Below are positions 55,462-64,000 of a stretch of DNA of 64,000 bases, one piece after another. The position numbers were made by a program, and so were the translations under genes. The DNA lies in contig NZ_JAGGKG010000020.1 in assembly GCF_017873435.1 (NCBI RefSeq), forward strand, positions 1 through 64,000. Reading direction: 5' to 3'. The stretch is from Paenibacillus turicensis. Its GTDB lineage: Bacteria; Bacillota; Bacilli; Paenibacillales; Paenibacillaceae. Position 1 is the stretch's first letter. Each line of letters opens with the position of its first letter. The notes beneath the pieces are model-generated. The model was not told the origin of the DNA, searched no databases, and worked only from the letters and a program-made list of their open reading frames with translations.

Positions 55462-56696
55462 TATCCGGTTATTATGGCTTTAAAAATAGCGGTGATGAAG
55501 CGGTATTGACATCTATTTTGTATGCTTTAGAGGAAGCAGGACAAGCGGCGGGAATACAGATTACACCAATTGTATTATCGATTGATCCTGAATGGACAAC
55601 AAAGACCTATGGCGTAGAGGCTGTTCATCGGATGAAATTGGGAGAAGTAAAAAAGGCGATTCAGCAAGGTGATGGCCTCATTAGCGGGGGCGGTAGCTTA
55701 TTGCAGGACGTTACAGGCTTAGGGACCATTCCTTACTATTTAGGTGTAATTAAGCTGGCGCAATGGTTAGGCAAGCCAACGTTTATTTATGCCCAAGGTG
55801 TAGGCCCTGTTCAGCGAGGTTTTTTCCATCCCTTCATTAAAAGTGTCATGAAAAAATGCAAATATATTTCCGTACGCGACCAACAATCTGCTGCATATCT
55901 TCAAAAAATCGGGATCGGGCAAGAGCGTATTCACGTTGTGCCTGATCCTGTCATGGGATTTGTGCTTCCAGAGCAAGTACAAAATCATGTTGAGCACCAT
56001 CATGGTGAAGATCGAGTTCTGGATCAAGAGGTATCCAAAGATATATCTCGGGATGTATCCGAACATGAATCTCAAGATATAGTTGAAGATATGCCTCAAG
56101 ATGTAATCAAAGAAGGATCTCAAATAAAAGTCACAAATAAAGTGAAAAAAGTAAAACCTGTTGTAGGTGTATCCGTACGTTTTTGGAATGAGGATCGTTC
56201 CGAGCTGCGTAGTTTAGCACAAGGGTTATCAAAGCTAACTGCTGAAATGGATGTCACATTAAAGTTTCTTCCTTTTTATTTCCCAGGTGATGATGAAGCA
56301 TCACGCTTTGTCATACAGCACATGGAGCATGGAGCAGAGGTTGCCTCTGTCATTGGTGAATGTGAGCATCCGTCCGAAATGGTGCAGGAAGTGAAAAATT
56401 GTGATTTGCTAATTGGGATGAGACTACACAGCTTAATTTATGCGGCATCACAAGGTGTCCCAATGATGGGGATTTCCTATGATCCGAAAATTGATCAGTT
56501 CCTTGCTCGGTTGAACATTTCGCCAGTTGGCAGTCATAAAGCATTAGATGGTGATCAAGTAGCTATAACAGCAGCATCGATATTAACAAATAAAGAAGCA
56601 TGGTTAAATGAACATATAGAATACATGGAAGTCATGCGACGTGATGCTAGGGTGCCTGCTCATCAAATTACGCAATTTTTAAAAGGTAGAGGGTGA
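55431..56696 (+). CDS. csaB: polysaccharide pyruvyl transferase CsaB
   Basis: CsaB adds ketal-linked pyruvate to the secondary cell-wall polysaccharide; SLH-domain surface proteins bind this group. The 421-aa protein has the GT-B-like layout: ISGYYGFKNSGDEAVLTSIL, SGGGSLLQDVTGLGTIPYYL, FIYAQGVGPVQRGF and, in the second half, CDLLIGMRLHSLIYAASQGVPMMGISYDPKIDQF. Between the halves, about residues 185-240, is an acidic insertion (QEVSKDISRDVSEHESQDIV and on) absent from typical CsaB (about 366 aa). It overlaps the DUF5693 gene by 31 bp and precedes tagA closely, forming a tight operon. Confidence 0.92.
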   Translation: MVAKTAQKIIISGYYGFKNSGDEAVLTSILYALEEAGQAAGIQITPIVLSIDPEWTTKTYGVEAVHRMKLGEVKKAIQQGDGLISGGGSLLQDVTGLGTIPYYLGVIKLAQWLGKPTFIYAQGVGPVQRGFFHPFIKSVMKKCKYISVRDQQSAAYLQKIGIGQERIHVVPDPVMGFVLPEQVQNHVEHHHGEDRVLDQEVSKDISRDVSEHESQDIVEDMPQDVIKEGSQIKVTNKVKKVKPVVGVSVRFWNEDRSELRSLAQGLSKLTAEMDVTLKFLPFYFPGDDEASRFVIQHMEHGAEVASVIGECEHPSEMVQEVKNCDLLIGMRLHSLIYAASQGVPMMGISYDPKIDQFLARLNISPVGSHKALDGDQVAITAASILTNKEAWLNEHIEYMEVMRRDARVPAHQITQFLKGRG

Positions 56697-56701
56697 ATGA
56701 C

Positions 56702-57460
56702 ATGGATGAAAAAAAGATACCGAGCGTTTCCATCTTTGGTATTCCTGTGTGCAAGTGGGGGATGAAGGATGTGGTATCCTATTTGACAGAAGTTATTTTG
56801 TCTGAGCAATACCATCAAGTCATTACCGCCAATCCGATTATGATCAATGAGGCGTTGCATAACCCTCAGTTTAATAAAGTCATGACCGAAGCAGAGCTTG
56901 TCATTCCAGATGGAACGGGTGTCGTCTGGGCTGCAAAAATGGGTGGAGAGCCTGTAGAGGAGCGTGTTCCTGGCATTGAACTGTTGCATGAACTGATGAA
57001 GCAGGGTGAAAAGCATCGTTGGAGAGTATACCTGTTGGGCTCTACCGCTGAGGTGGTGCAGGAGGCGGCGAAAAGGTTAGCAATCGAATATCCGTTAACA
57101 CATATTGTAGGTGTACGTGATGGTTATTTTAATTCCGAACAGGATGCGGAGATCATTGCACAGATTAAAGACTCTAAACCACATTTATTGTTTGTGGCAA
57201 GAGGTTTGGATACGCAGGAGCCTTGGATTGCCAAGCATAAAGAGCATTTAGCTGTCCCTGTCATGATGGGGGTTGGTGGAAGCTTTGATGTTATCTCTGG
57301 TAAAGTAAAACGTGCACCAAAGGTTGTCCAAAAGCTACGTATGGAATGGTTATATCGCGCACTAAAGGAGCCTTCCAGAATACCAAGATTGATGGCAATT
57401 CCTAAGTTCGTTTTGCGTGTTTTGCGAGAAAAGGATACAATAACTAAAGTGAAGCAATAA
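56702..57460 (+). CDS. tagA: WecG/TagA-family N-acetylmannosaminyltransferase
   Basis: TagA moves ManNAc from UDP-ManNAc to the undecaprenyl-linked GlcNAc made by TagO. The 252-aa protein has the GT26 signature ITANPIMINEALHNPQFNKVMTEAELVIPDGTGVVWAAK with the catalytic Asp, PGIELLHELMKQG, and GVGGSFDVISGKVKRAPKVVQKLRMEWLYRALKEP. ATG 56702 is preferred since AGAGGGTGA ends 7 bases upstream; GTG 56693 overlaps the csaB stop. It uses the product of MnaA (32.9 kb). Confidence 0.92.
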   Translation: MDEKKIPSVSIFGIPVCKWGMKDVVSYLTEVILSEQYHQVITANPIMINEALHNPQFNKVMTEAELVIPDGTGVVWAAKMGGEPVEERVPGIELLHELMKQGEKHRWRVYLLGSTAEVVQEAAKRLAIEYPLTHIVGVRDGYFNSEQDAEIIAQIKDSKPHLLFVARGLDTQEPWIAKHKEHLAVPVMMGVGGSFDVISGKVKRAPKVVQKLRMEWLYRALKEPSRIPRLMAIPKFVLRVLREKDTITKVKQ

Positions 57461-57572
57461 AATCGTAACATTAATGATTGAAATTTCCCATCAAAGAGCG
57501 TAATATTGCTAAGGATGATACTAAGATAATTTTTATCATTTTTTGGCAGAACAATTGGGGGTTGGAATTTAC

Positions 57573-58691
57573 ATGTGGATGATATATACCATGGGTTTCC
57601 TAGTTGCTATGGGCTTAGCTGCAGCATTGACACCACTGGTAAAGAAATTTGCTTTTAAAGTAGGCGCCGTAGATATGCCTAATGCTCGTAAGGTACATAC
57701 GCGAGTGATGCCACGTCTTGGGGGCTTAGGGATTTATATCGCATTTGTTGTTGTATTTGCTGGATTTATCATGTTTATACCTGAGACCTTTACAGTACGA
57801 GAAGGCAACTTCATTAAAGCATTTCTTGTTGGTGGGACAATGACGATTTTGCTAGGCGCGTTCGATGATAAATTTGATCTGCCTGCTAAATTCAAGTTTT
57901 TATATCAAATTGCAACAGCTTGTATTGTTGTGTTCGTATTCGATATTCAACTCGAATTTGCGAACATTCCTTTTCATACGTATGGCTCTGTTCAAGATTG
58001 GATTGGAATTCCGTTTACAATTCTTTGGATTGTTGGCGTAACGAATGCGATAAATCTGATTGATGGACTTGATGGGCTTGCTGCAGGGGTGTCTGCGATT
58101 GCAATTGGAACGATTGCGGTCATGGCATTTATTATGGGAAATGTGTTAGTTGCACTCATTAGTTTATTGTTACTTGGAAGCATTATCGGATTTTTATTTT
58201 TTAACTTCCATCCAGCTAAAATATTTATGGGCGATTCGGGAGCCTTGTTCCTCGGATTTTCACTAGCGATGTTATCCTTGCTTGGCTTTAAGCAGGTTGC
58301 GATTGTATCCTTCTTGACGCCACTCATTTTGATTGGTGTGCCATTGTCCGATACATTTTTTGCAATCATTCGCCGTTGGAAATCTAAAAAGCCGATTTTC
58401 GCTCCAGATAAAGGACACTTGCACCATTGCTTACGTGAGTTAGGTTTTACTCATCGTCAGACTGTACTTATTATTTACGGCATTGCAGCATTTTTTGGTG
58501 TACTTGCCATTATTCAATCTACTGCGGCATTAGCAAATGCTAACTGGGTGACCTTTGTTGTTATTTGCGTTATGGTATTCTTTATGCAAATTGGCGCAGA
58601 AGTGATTGGGCTCATCGGCAAAACAAAACGTCCAGTACTCGATTTCATTGCTCGCCTTCGTATGAAGGGTGTGGAGCGGGGCTCGAAATAA
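57573..58691 (+). CDS. tagO: undecaprenyl-phosphate GlcNAc-1-phosphate transferase (TagO/WecA)
   Basis: TagO links GlcNAc-1-P to undecaprenyl phosphate, starting the cell-wall polymer. The 372-aa protein has about eleven membrane segments and the MraY-family motifs: GAFDDKFDLPAKFKFLYQ (catalytic DD), NAINLIDGLDGLAAGVSAI, FFNFHPAKIFMGDSGALFLGF and KGHLHHCLRELGF (His loop). ATG 57573 follows GGGGGTTGG. It lies after tagA; a bidirectional terminator ends the unit. Confidence 0.93.
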   Translation: MWMIYTMGFLVAMGLAAALTPLVKKFAFKVGAVDMPNARKVHTRVMPRLGGLGIYIAFVVVFAGFIMFIPETFTVREGNFIKAFLVGGTMTILLGAFDDKFDLPAKFKFLYQIATACIVVFVFDIQLEFANIPFHTYGSVQDWIGIPFTILWIVGVTNAINLIDGLDGLAAGVSAIAIGTIAVMAFIMGNVLVALISLLLLGSIIGFLFFNFHPAKIFMGDSGALFLGFSLAMLSLLGFKQVAIVSFLTPLILIGVPLSDTFFAIIRRWKSKKPIFAPDKGHLHHCLRELGFTHRQTVLIIYGIAAFFGVLAIIQSTAALANANWVTFVVICVMVFFMQIGAEVIGLIGKTKRPVLDFIARLRMKGVERGSK

Positions 58692-58721
58692 TCATTAATT
58701 TCAAACGTTATTGAATAAATT

Positions 58722-58778
58722 AAAGGTACCTAGCACTATACACGATTAATAAGTGTACAAGCGCATAGGTACCTTTTT
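58722..58778. terminator. bidirectional terminator between tagO and the stalk-domain gene
   Basis: AAAGGTACCTA (58722-58732) pairs perfectly with TAGGTACCTTT (58766-58776), with more T following on the + strand and A-rich sequence on the other side. Confidence 0.9.
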
Positions 58779-58793
58779 GTTTATTAGCAATTA

Positions 58794-59375
58794 CTATTTC
58801 TCAGTAAATGTAGCGGTCCTCGTAGCTGAGTCCCACTTGACTTCAATACCCAGAGCTTCAGCAAGCTCTCTTATAGGCAGAAAGGTTGTATTATTTTTAA
58901 TCATTGGGGCTGTATTGGAGTTTAGTTTATTATCGTTAACCCAAATCCCCGTTTTCCCCACCACCATTGTAATAACCACATTTTCTTTTGTTAACGTAAT
59001 TTTCTTTTCGCCTTGATCCCATTTCACTTCAAAGCCAAATACATCAGCTAGGGCTTTGAGTGGAACCAATGTACGACCTTTCTCAACGAAAGGCTCTATT
59101 CCTGCTCCTGCTACAATATGCAAATATTGTCCATTCACTTGAACCAACACACGACTTTTTTTTGCTTTTTCACAGGTTTGCACCTCTAGAGGGATTTTCA
59201 TACCATCCTTAGTCAAGCTTAATTTATCCTTTGCATCGTCTTCTGGCCCATCATAACATGTTGGGAAAGGTATTGAGTCTGACCAAAAAAAGTTACGCTC
59301 CTCAGCATACGATATAACTCCACTTGATAAAAATAGTAGCAAGGCTAATATACCAGTTAACCATCTCAATTTCAC
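58794..59375 (-). CDS. secreted stalk-domain protein (copper amine oxidase N-terminal-like)
   Basis: This 193-aa protein has a signal peptide (basic start, hydrophobic core LTGILALLLFLSSGV, likely cleavage after SYA, residue 24). The C-terminal half holds the stalk domain: GRTLVPLKALADVFGFEVKWDQGEKKITLTKENVVITMVVGK and TTFLPIRELAEALGIEVKWDSATRTATFTEK. Such beta-rich domains are common as cell-surface modules in Paenibacillaceae and carry no copper site of their own. The start follows GGAGGTAC on its strand. The upstream 59390-59525 stretch is very AT-rich with repeated AATTTATGA-like words and no clear promoter. Confidence 0.85.
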   Translation of the reverse strand: MKLRWLTGILALLLFLSSGVISYAEERNFFWSDSIPFPTCYDGPEDDAKDKLSLTKDGMKIPLEVQTCEKAKKSRVLVQVNGQYLHIVAGAGIEPFVEKGRTLVPLKALADVFGFEVKWDQGEKKITLTKENVVITMVVGKTGIWVNDNKLNSNTAPMIKNNTTFLPIRELAEALGIEVKWDSATRTATFTEK

Positions 59376-59525
59376 GGAATAGTACCTCCATCACTTTTGA
59401 ATTTAAACTCAAATTTAGGATTAAATGAAATTTACGAATTTATGAATTTATGCATTTATGAAATTAAGAGTTTGTGAGTTTATTATTACTTCATGAGGAT
59501 GTGAGTTGTATGAGCTTCATGAGTT

Positions 59526-60878
59526 TTATCTATTAAAGTTATACGGACGAAGTCCGTCCTTGTCATAGACATACCCACTGATTTGCTCGAGTGCAGCTAA
59601 GACTTCTTCCGTTCCAAGTTCATCTAGTATACTTTGAGGAACGGGCACACCTTTGTTTAAATAGGACTGAATCGTACGCTGGAATTCATCCACTTTCTTT
59701 TGTGTTTTTTCATCAAGCTGTTTTTTCCGTTGTTTGGTCTTTTCAACCCATTCATTGGTTACATCAGTAACTTTGCCGTATCTGTCATAATGTAATACCG
59801 TCCCATCCTCGGATTGAATATAAATGTTCCGACCATCTGTCCCCTTACCAGTCGGGATATTGATATGAGAACTTATAGACGTTCCTGCTGCATATACCGT
59901 GTAGGCCGCAGTGCCACCGCTAATAACTAAAACAAGTGCTGAGAATAACGATAATATAATCACTTTCGTTTTCATTTTTTTGTTGTTCATAACATTTAAC
60001 AGTCTCCATTTCATTTCTGATTTTGGGCTACAAAAGCTACTAGTGAATACTACATTTCTTTGACTAACGCTATATTCCAGCATAGATAATAACGTTTTGC
60101 CGTAAAGTCTCCGATTGTCCATGTCCATTTTACGAACAACCTTTTCATCACAGGAGAGCTCACATAACACATTTAATTGTCTATTAAGAATGTAAACGAT
60201 CGGGTTAAACCAATAAATTGTGTTTGCAATAAGAAGTAACAGCTTTACAATAAGATCGCCACGTTGTAGATGAGTAAGTTCGTGGGACATAATCATGGAA
60301 AGCTCTTTTTCCCCAAGCTGGGTATTCGGTAAAATCACCACAGGCCTCCATATACCTACAAGCATTGGGGTGGTAGCCTTTGGACTAATCATCACCTTCA
60401 CAGGATAATTTCCCATTTTGCTTTCCCAGCTTTCTCGTAGGAGTGAACGTTTAAACATCCGATATTTTAGAACGTTGAGTAAAAGATAAACGATGGCTCC
60501 GCTTGCCCATATTATAGTGGCAATTAGAAGAATTACACTTAGTTGTTGCGCTTGTAAGAGAGAAGAAAATACATTTTTCAAATAAGTATAGTTTTCTTTG
60601 GCTTCCGCCAATAAACCACCTTGAACAGATTGCTGCAACTTAATTTGCGGCTCATAACTTGAAGTTTGGTAAAACGAGACTGAAATAAACCAACGAAGGA
60701 GCCTAATGAATAGCTCTGAACCACCTAGCAGAAGAAAGATCGGAATTAAGCCCGTATAGTAATGCCAAGCCTGTGAAAAGACTTTATGGGTTAGGGGCTT
60801 TAAGCAGTTTTGTAACATCCAAATGAGTGTGCTAACCACTGACGCAACAAGGAGGGAGAAAATGAGTGAGCTCATCAT
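59526..60878 (-). CDS. blaR1: BlaR1/MecR1-type M56 membrane metalloprotease
   Basis: This 450-aa protein would sense a signal and cleave, or trigger cleavage of, the BlaI repressor. Membrane segments lie at about 5-21, 43-67, 112-136, 212-235 and 304-328, with the zinc motif HELTH (residues 199-203) between them. The outer C-terminal part is only ~120 residues (SSHINIPTGKGTDGRNIYIQ..., then a charged helix) and lacks the SxxK/KTG penicillin-binding sensor of true BlaR1, so the signal is probably not a beta-lactam. It overlaps blaI by 4 bp. No beta-lactamase gene is nearby. Confidence 0.85.
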   Translation of the reverse strand: MMSSLIFSLLVASVVSTLIWMLQNCLKPLTHKVFSQAWHYYTGLIPIFLLLGGSELFIRLLRWFISVSFYQTSSYEPQIKLQQSVQGGLLAEAKENYTYLKNVFSSLLQAQQLSVILLIATIIWASGAIVYLLLNVLKYRMFKRSLLRESWESKMGNYPVKVMISPKATTPMLVGIWRPVVILPNTQLGEKELSMIMSHELTHLQRGDLIVKLLLLIANTIYWFNPIVYILNRQLNVLCELSCDEKVVRKMDMDNRRLYGKTLLSMLEYSVSQRNVVFTSSFCSPKSEMKWRLLNVMNNKKMKTKVIILSLFSALVLVISGGTAAYTVYAAGTSISSHINIPTGKGTDGRNIYIQSEDGTVLHYDRYGKVTDVTNEWVEKTKQRKKQLDEKTQKKVDEFQRTIQSYLNKGVPVPQSILDELGTEEVLAALEQISGYVYDKDGLRPYNFNR

Positions 60879-61252
60879 TGATCCTCCTTACGATTGAACC
60901 ACTCCTTTAATTCCTTGATGTCATCAGAGCTAAGCTCTTCATCATCAACGAGTGCGGCTAGAAAATTTTTAGCCTTTCCATTGTATAAGCGATCTAAAAA
61001 GGAGTGAGTTTCAATCTTCTTGTACTCTTCTAGCGTCACAACGGGGGTATAGTAATTAACTTTACCTTCCATTGATTTTGTTAAAAAGCCTTTTTCGATA
61101 AGACGCTTCAGCAGGGTTGATATCGTTGATGTTTTCCAATCTTTATTTTCAAAAATGTCCAACAACTGATTTACTGTTACAGATGATGTTGCTGCCCAAA
61201 CCACCTCCATAACCTCTAATTCTGTTTCTGATAGTCTTCCTAATTTTTTCAT
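60875..61252 (-). CDS. blaI: BlaI/MecI-family transcriptional repressor
   Basis: This 125-aa protein has the winged helix domain of BlaI: LGRLSETELEVMEVVWAATSSVTVNQLLDIFENKDWKTSTISTLLKRLIEKGFL, then TKSMEGKVNYYTPVVT and a C-terminal dimerisation part (FLDRLYNGKAKNFLAALVDDEEL). The start at 61252 gives the normal family length and N-terminus; in-frame codons further upstream would run through the operator. Two operator dyads cover its promoter, so it represses itself and blaR1. Confidence 0.92.
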   Translation of the reverse strand: MKKLGRLSETELEVMEVVWAATSSVTVNQLLDIFENKDWKTSTISTLLKRLIEKGFLTKSMEGKVNYYTPVVTLEEYKKIETHSFLDRLYNGKAKNFLAALVDDEELSSDDIKELKEWFNRKEDQ

Positions 61253-61278
61253 AAGGTGCGCACCTCTAATTTTAATCT

Positions 61279-61329
61279 GCGACAACTTGTCGTAGTTTCG
61301 ATAGTACGACAAGTTGTCGCAGAAGTCAA
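61279..61329 (-). promoter_or_regulatory. blaI-blaR1 promoter with double BlaI-type operator
   Basis: GCGACAACTTGTCGTA (61279-61294) and TACGACAAGTTGTCGC (61305-61320) are a perfect 16-bp inverted repeat. Each arm is itself a palindrome (CGACAA-N-TTGTCG). On the minus strand the -35 TTGACT (61324-61329) and -10 TACTAT (61301-61306) are 17 bp apart, so one dyad fills the spacer and the other lies just past the -10. Confidence 0.85.
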
Positions 61330-61452
61330 TATTATAAATAGCTTGATTAACTAGTTGGAATTCAAAATAATTCAAATTAAATTTGATTTAGTAACATTTG
61401 GTCTTTTTCCATGTTATTAGACTGAATTTTAAGAAATGACTAAAAGTTCGGG

Positions 61453-61480
61453 TTGCCTTGTCCGATAAACTACATATATG
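61453..61480 (+). promoter_or_regulatory. possible promoter of the large surface protein gene
   Basis: -35 TTGCCT (61453-61458) and -10 TATATG (61475-61480) with 16 bp between. The match is modest. Nothing else was recognised in 61330-61560. Confidence 0.3.
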
Positions 61481-61563
61481 ACGATTTTTTCCCATGTTGC
61501 TTTTGGGCAGTGTTTTTACGCAGGAAAATCTTAATTTATTATACAAAAGGAGTGGATATCTAC

Positions 61564-64000
61564 ATGCAACGCATGAAAAAGTCATTAGTATGGCTTACCT
61601 TATTTTCAATGATTATTGCGCTATTTCCAGTGGGATTGATTTCTACGGCGGAGGCGGCAAGTGCGACTTATTTTATTCCAAATGATCAGGAATTGCTCAA
61701 AACAGCCAATGATGGCGCTAATATTGAGAACAGTGAAAATCCCAGAGGTAAGGTGAAGATTGTAAATACACCTACGTTATCAATTTCGGGTGCATATTCT
61801 AAGCTCTCAAAGGACTCCTTGTCCGGCGAAGTTGAATTGCTAACTTGGGATTCTATTAATAGTAATTGGCAAGCAAATAAACAATTTGCTACAAATGCAA
61901 CGGTGACTGCAGATGAGAGTAATAATAATCGTTTTATAGCTTCAGGTGTGACTTTATTCCCTGGGCTTAACCGAATTACATTAAAGGGTAAGTTTGGTAA
62001 TGCAGAAGGTAGCGATGTGTTTTATGTGTTGTATGATAAAATTCCTTATTTTACTAAGCTGACATTAACAGGAAGTGGCTTGGGTAATGAAATTAACTTG
62101 GATGAAGATACAAGGGTAATATCTAGAAACCCAATGGTAAGCATTAGTGGTGAGGTATACAATGCTAATAAGGTTACAGTTGCTGTTAATGATGGCAAAG
62201 AAATTTCCACTGATGTATTCAACAATCTTATGGGAAGTTCTCCAGTTTCATTGACAGAAGGCTTAAATAAATTAAAAATTACATTTACGAATGGCTCTGA
62301 CTCTTTTAGTGTAACTAGAGAGGTGTACTATTTTACAAATGATAACCCATTTGTTGGAGTGTATGTAGGTAATGATAGTGGGGGATATACGAATATTTTA
62401 AATACTGTCCCTAACATTAAAAAAGGAAACAGAACCTCAGCAGATTATATTGTACAGGTGATGTTGCCTTATAACTCGGCAAAACCTGAGGATGAGTTCT
62501 TTGCTCAAGATAATCATAGGGTAACTGTAGGAGGAACTGAGTATACGTTAGGAACAGGTCCAAATACGTATGAAATATTATCTTCGAAGTTATTTAATGA
62601 TGCAGGGCAGATAGATCCTAAGCCAGCTACGACTGAAAAAGAGACAATTATTAATGATGCAACGGGACCTGCTTATCGTCAGATTACATTGAGGCTTCAC
62701 GCGGTTCCTTTTACGAGTGATGTTTTACAAAGACCACAGATTGAAATTGATTATAGTAGAGTAGGTACTGATACACCTGCAGTATATAAGACAAAAGCGA
62801 AGATTGCACCATCGTTTAATCTATCAGATCAAGCAACGATAACAAGTATTAATTATTTGCCTGACTTTGATGAGAGCAATCTTAATATAGCAAATAGACA
62901 ACCAATTAATGGTGCAGTCATTACGAAGTCACCTTATTACATTGAGGTAACTACAGATAGTGCTGTATCAGGGACGTTTAATTTAAGTTATCTACCGGGT
63001 GGTAAAGCTATCGCACAAACTCCAGTAGCAGGAACTATTGCTGGTCTAGGTACAAATAGCAAGGTTTATAAAGTAACAGAAAGTGCATCTGGAGAGAAGA
63101 GAATCCAGGCACAATATGCTGATCCAAACGGGACATTGCCAAAGGAGTTTAGCGTCTCCTTTAGTACAGCAGCTGGAATTATCATTAGCAACCTTGTTGA
63201 TGGTCAAAGCTATGAGGTTGATAGCAATCAGACTGGATCAATTAATGTAATGGGTGAATACTCTAACAGTGTAAAATGGGAGCAAAAGGAGTATTTTGCT
63301 AATGGTATTCCAGGAGATAAAACACTACCGGTAGCAGATGCTGGTTTTTCAGTGGATATTGCAATTAATCCTGTAAGTGGCCCGCTTACAATGGGTGAAA
63401 ATGTTATTGAGTTTAAAGGTATTTATTTAGATTATCTTAATAATAAAGTTCCTGTAAGTAAAAAGGTACGAATTTATATTTCTGATAAAAATATTTCATC
63501 AATTACACAATTTTCACCTGGTAAAGTGATTTCAAATACTTCACAGGATACACCTTTTCCTACTTCTTTAACAGATGATACAAAGAAAATGGAAGTTGTA
63601 AACTTTTTGAAATTACCGAAGGAGTTCTCTTTCAACGACGATAAATATACAACAAATCTTGATGAGTATACAGTTGTTATACGTGGAGGTAATGCGAGTA
63701 AATTAAACCTCAGCTTAGGCTCATCCAAAATATTTGAGCTTGATATCCCGTCAGCTGCTGTAGAGAATCCTACACCACTTATAAAAGATGACTACAAATA
63801 TGAACTCGTAGGAAGTCAAAAAGATTTTGTCATTAGAATAAGTAATTCAGATAGCTCTAAAGGTGCTTTTCGTTTTGATCGAGGAGTTACTGGTACGCAC
63901 GTATATTCCCTAGAATTAATTAACGCTGCGGGTGCACGTATTTCCCAACGTTTAGAAATTAATCGTGAGCTTACTGGGTATAGAATTATTTCTCCTATTG
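61564..64000 (+). CDS. large secreted cell-surface protein, 5' part (runs off the window)
   Basis: The reading frame is open from ATG 61564 to the window end: 812 codons with no stop, so the protein is larger than 812 aa. It has a signal peptide (MQRMKKSLVWLTLFSMIIAL, likely cleavage after TAEA, near residue 30). The mature part is rich in Asn, Thr, Ser, Val and Gly and reads as repeated Ig-like beta-domains, e.g. PTLSISGAYSKLS, NPMVSISGEVYNANKV and GINPV-type turns. No SLH domain is seen in this part. The ribosome site AAAAGGAGTGGAT is strong. The location beside csaB and tagAO suggests an S-layer or wall-associated protein; this is inference. Confidence 0.8.
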   Translation, partial: MQRMKKSLVWLTLFSMIIALFPVGLISTAEAASATYFIPNDQELLKTANDGANIENSENPRGKVKIVNTPTLSISGAYSKLSKDSLSGEVELLTWDSINSNWQANKQFATNATVTADESNNNRFIASGVTLFPGLNRITLKGKFGNAEGSDVFYVLYDKIPYFTKLTLTGSGLGNEINLDEDTRVISRNPMVSISGEVYNANKVTVAVNDGKEISTDVFNNLMGSSPVSLTEGLNKLKITFTNGSDSFSVTREVYYFTNDNPFVGVYVGNDSGGYTNILNTVPNIKKGNRTSADYIVQVMLPYNSAKPEDEFFAQDNHRVTVGGTEYTLGTGPNTYEILSSKLFNDAGQIDPKPATTEKETIINDATGPAYRQITLRLHAVPFTSDVLQRPQIEIDYSRVGTDTPAVYKTKAKIAPSFNLSDQATITSINYLPDFDESNLNIANRQPINGAVITKSPYYIEVTTDSAVSGTFNLSYLPGGKAIAQTPVAGTIAGLGTNSKVYKVTESASGEKRIQAQYADPNGTLPKEFSVSFSTAAGIIISNLVDGQSYEVDSNQTGSINVMGEYSNSVKWEQKEYFANGIPGDKTLPVADAGFSVDIAINPVSGPLTMGENVIEFKGIYLDYLNNKVPVSKKVRIYISDKNISSITQFSPGKVISNTSQDTPFPTSLTDDTKKMEVVNFLKLPKEFSFNDDKYTTNLDEYTVVIRGGNASKLNLSLGSSKIFELDIPSAAVENPTPLIKDDYKYELVGSQKDFVIRISNSDSSKGAFRFDRGVTGTHVYSLELINAAGARISQRLEINRELTGYRIISPI

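Noticed and set aside
61388..61585. A 65-codon minus-strand frame
   Set aside because: No ribosome site, overlaps the surface-protein start and has no family features.

Overview
The window looks like a chromosomal segment of a spore-forming, flagellated, low-GC Gram-positive bacterium of the Paenibacillaceae, most likely Brevibacillus (inference). The reasons are the Bacillus-like order prfA-prmC...spoIIR-ywlC...mntP-ywlE...ywlG-glyA-upp-mnaA-atpIBEFHAGDC...murA-spoIID-spoIIQ-spoIIID-mbl-flhO-flhP-fabZ, the sporulation genes, a glutaminyl-tRNA synthetase gene that Bacillus lacks, and a csaB/tagA/tagO cell-wall-polymer cluster next to a large secreted surface protein. No rRNA, tRNA, CRISPR array, insertion sequence or prophage was recognised.

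Layout. 0-5.9 kb holds redox and metal genes: a Fur-box-controlled orphan siderophore ABC ATPase, an NADH oxidase with three Rex-like operators, a formate/nitrite transporter with a fourth, an MFS exporter and an acetyltransferase. 6-16.9 kb carries glnS, a second MFS protein, a TetR/RND pair resembling yerO-swrC, cardiolipin synthase and type 2 IPP isomerase. 17-24.4 kb has ychF, prfA and prmC, a small accessory block (acetyltransferase, AraC-type regulator, C45-type Ntn hydrolase) and a RodA/FtsW protein. 24.5-34 kb has spoIIR, ywlC, a CPA1 antiporter, mntP, ywlE, then ywlG-glyA behind a ZTP riboswitch, then upp and mnaA. 34.4-41.6 kb is the complete F1Fo ATP synthase operon. 41.8-49.7 kb has a DUF1146 gene, murA, spoIID, spoIIQ, spoIIID, mbl, flhO, flhP and an EpuA-like gene. 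49.8-64 kb has an Rpn-family nuclease, fabZ, a phosphosugar mutase, DUF5693-csaB-tagA-tagO, a stalk-domain protein, a blaI/blaR1 pair and the start of a very large surface protein.

How the genes work together. Regulatory sites readable from the sequence give much of the logic: a Fur box (iron), Rex boxes (NADH/NAD+ ratio), a ZTP riboswitch with terminator (one-carbon shortage), sigma-F sites before spoIIR and spoIIQ, sigma-E-like sites before spoIID and spoIIID, a sigma-D site before flhO, and a double BlaI-type operator. MnaA makes the UDP-ManNAc that TagA would use on TagO-primed lipid carrier, and CsaB would pyruvylate the resulting polymer to anchor S-layer-type proteins.

The least explained material is non-coding: two diverged copies of a nested-palindrome element (36-190 and 8023-8197) whose inner stems covary, and a series of hairpins and short direct repeats between the genes of the ATP synthase operon.
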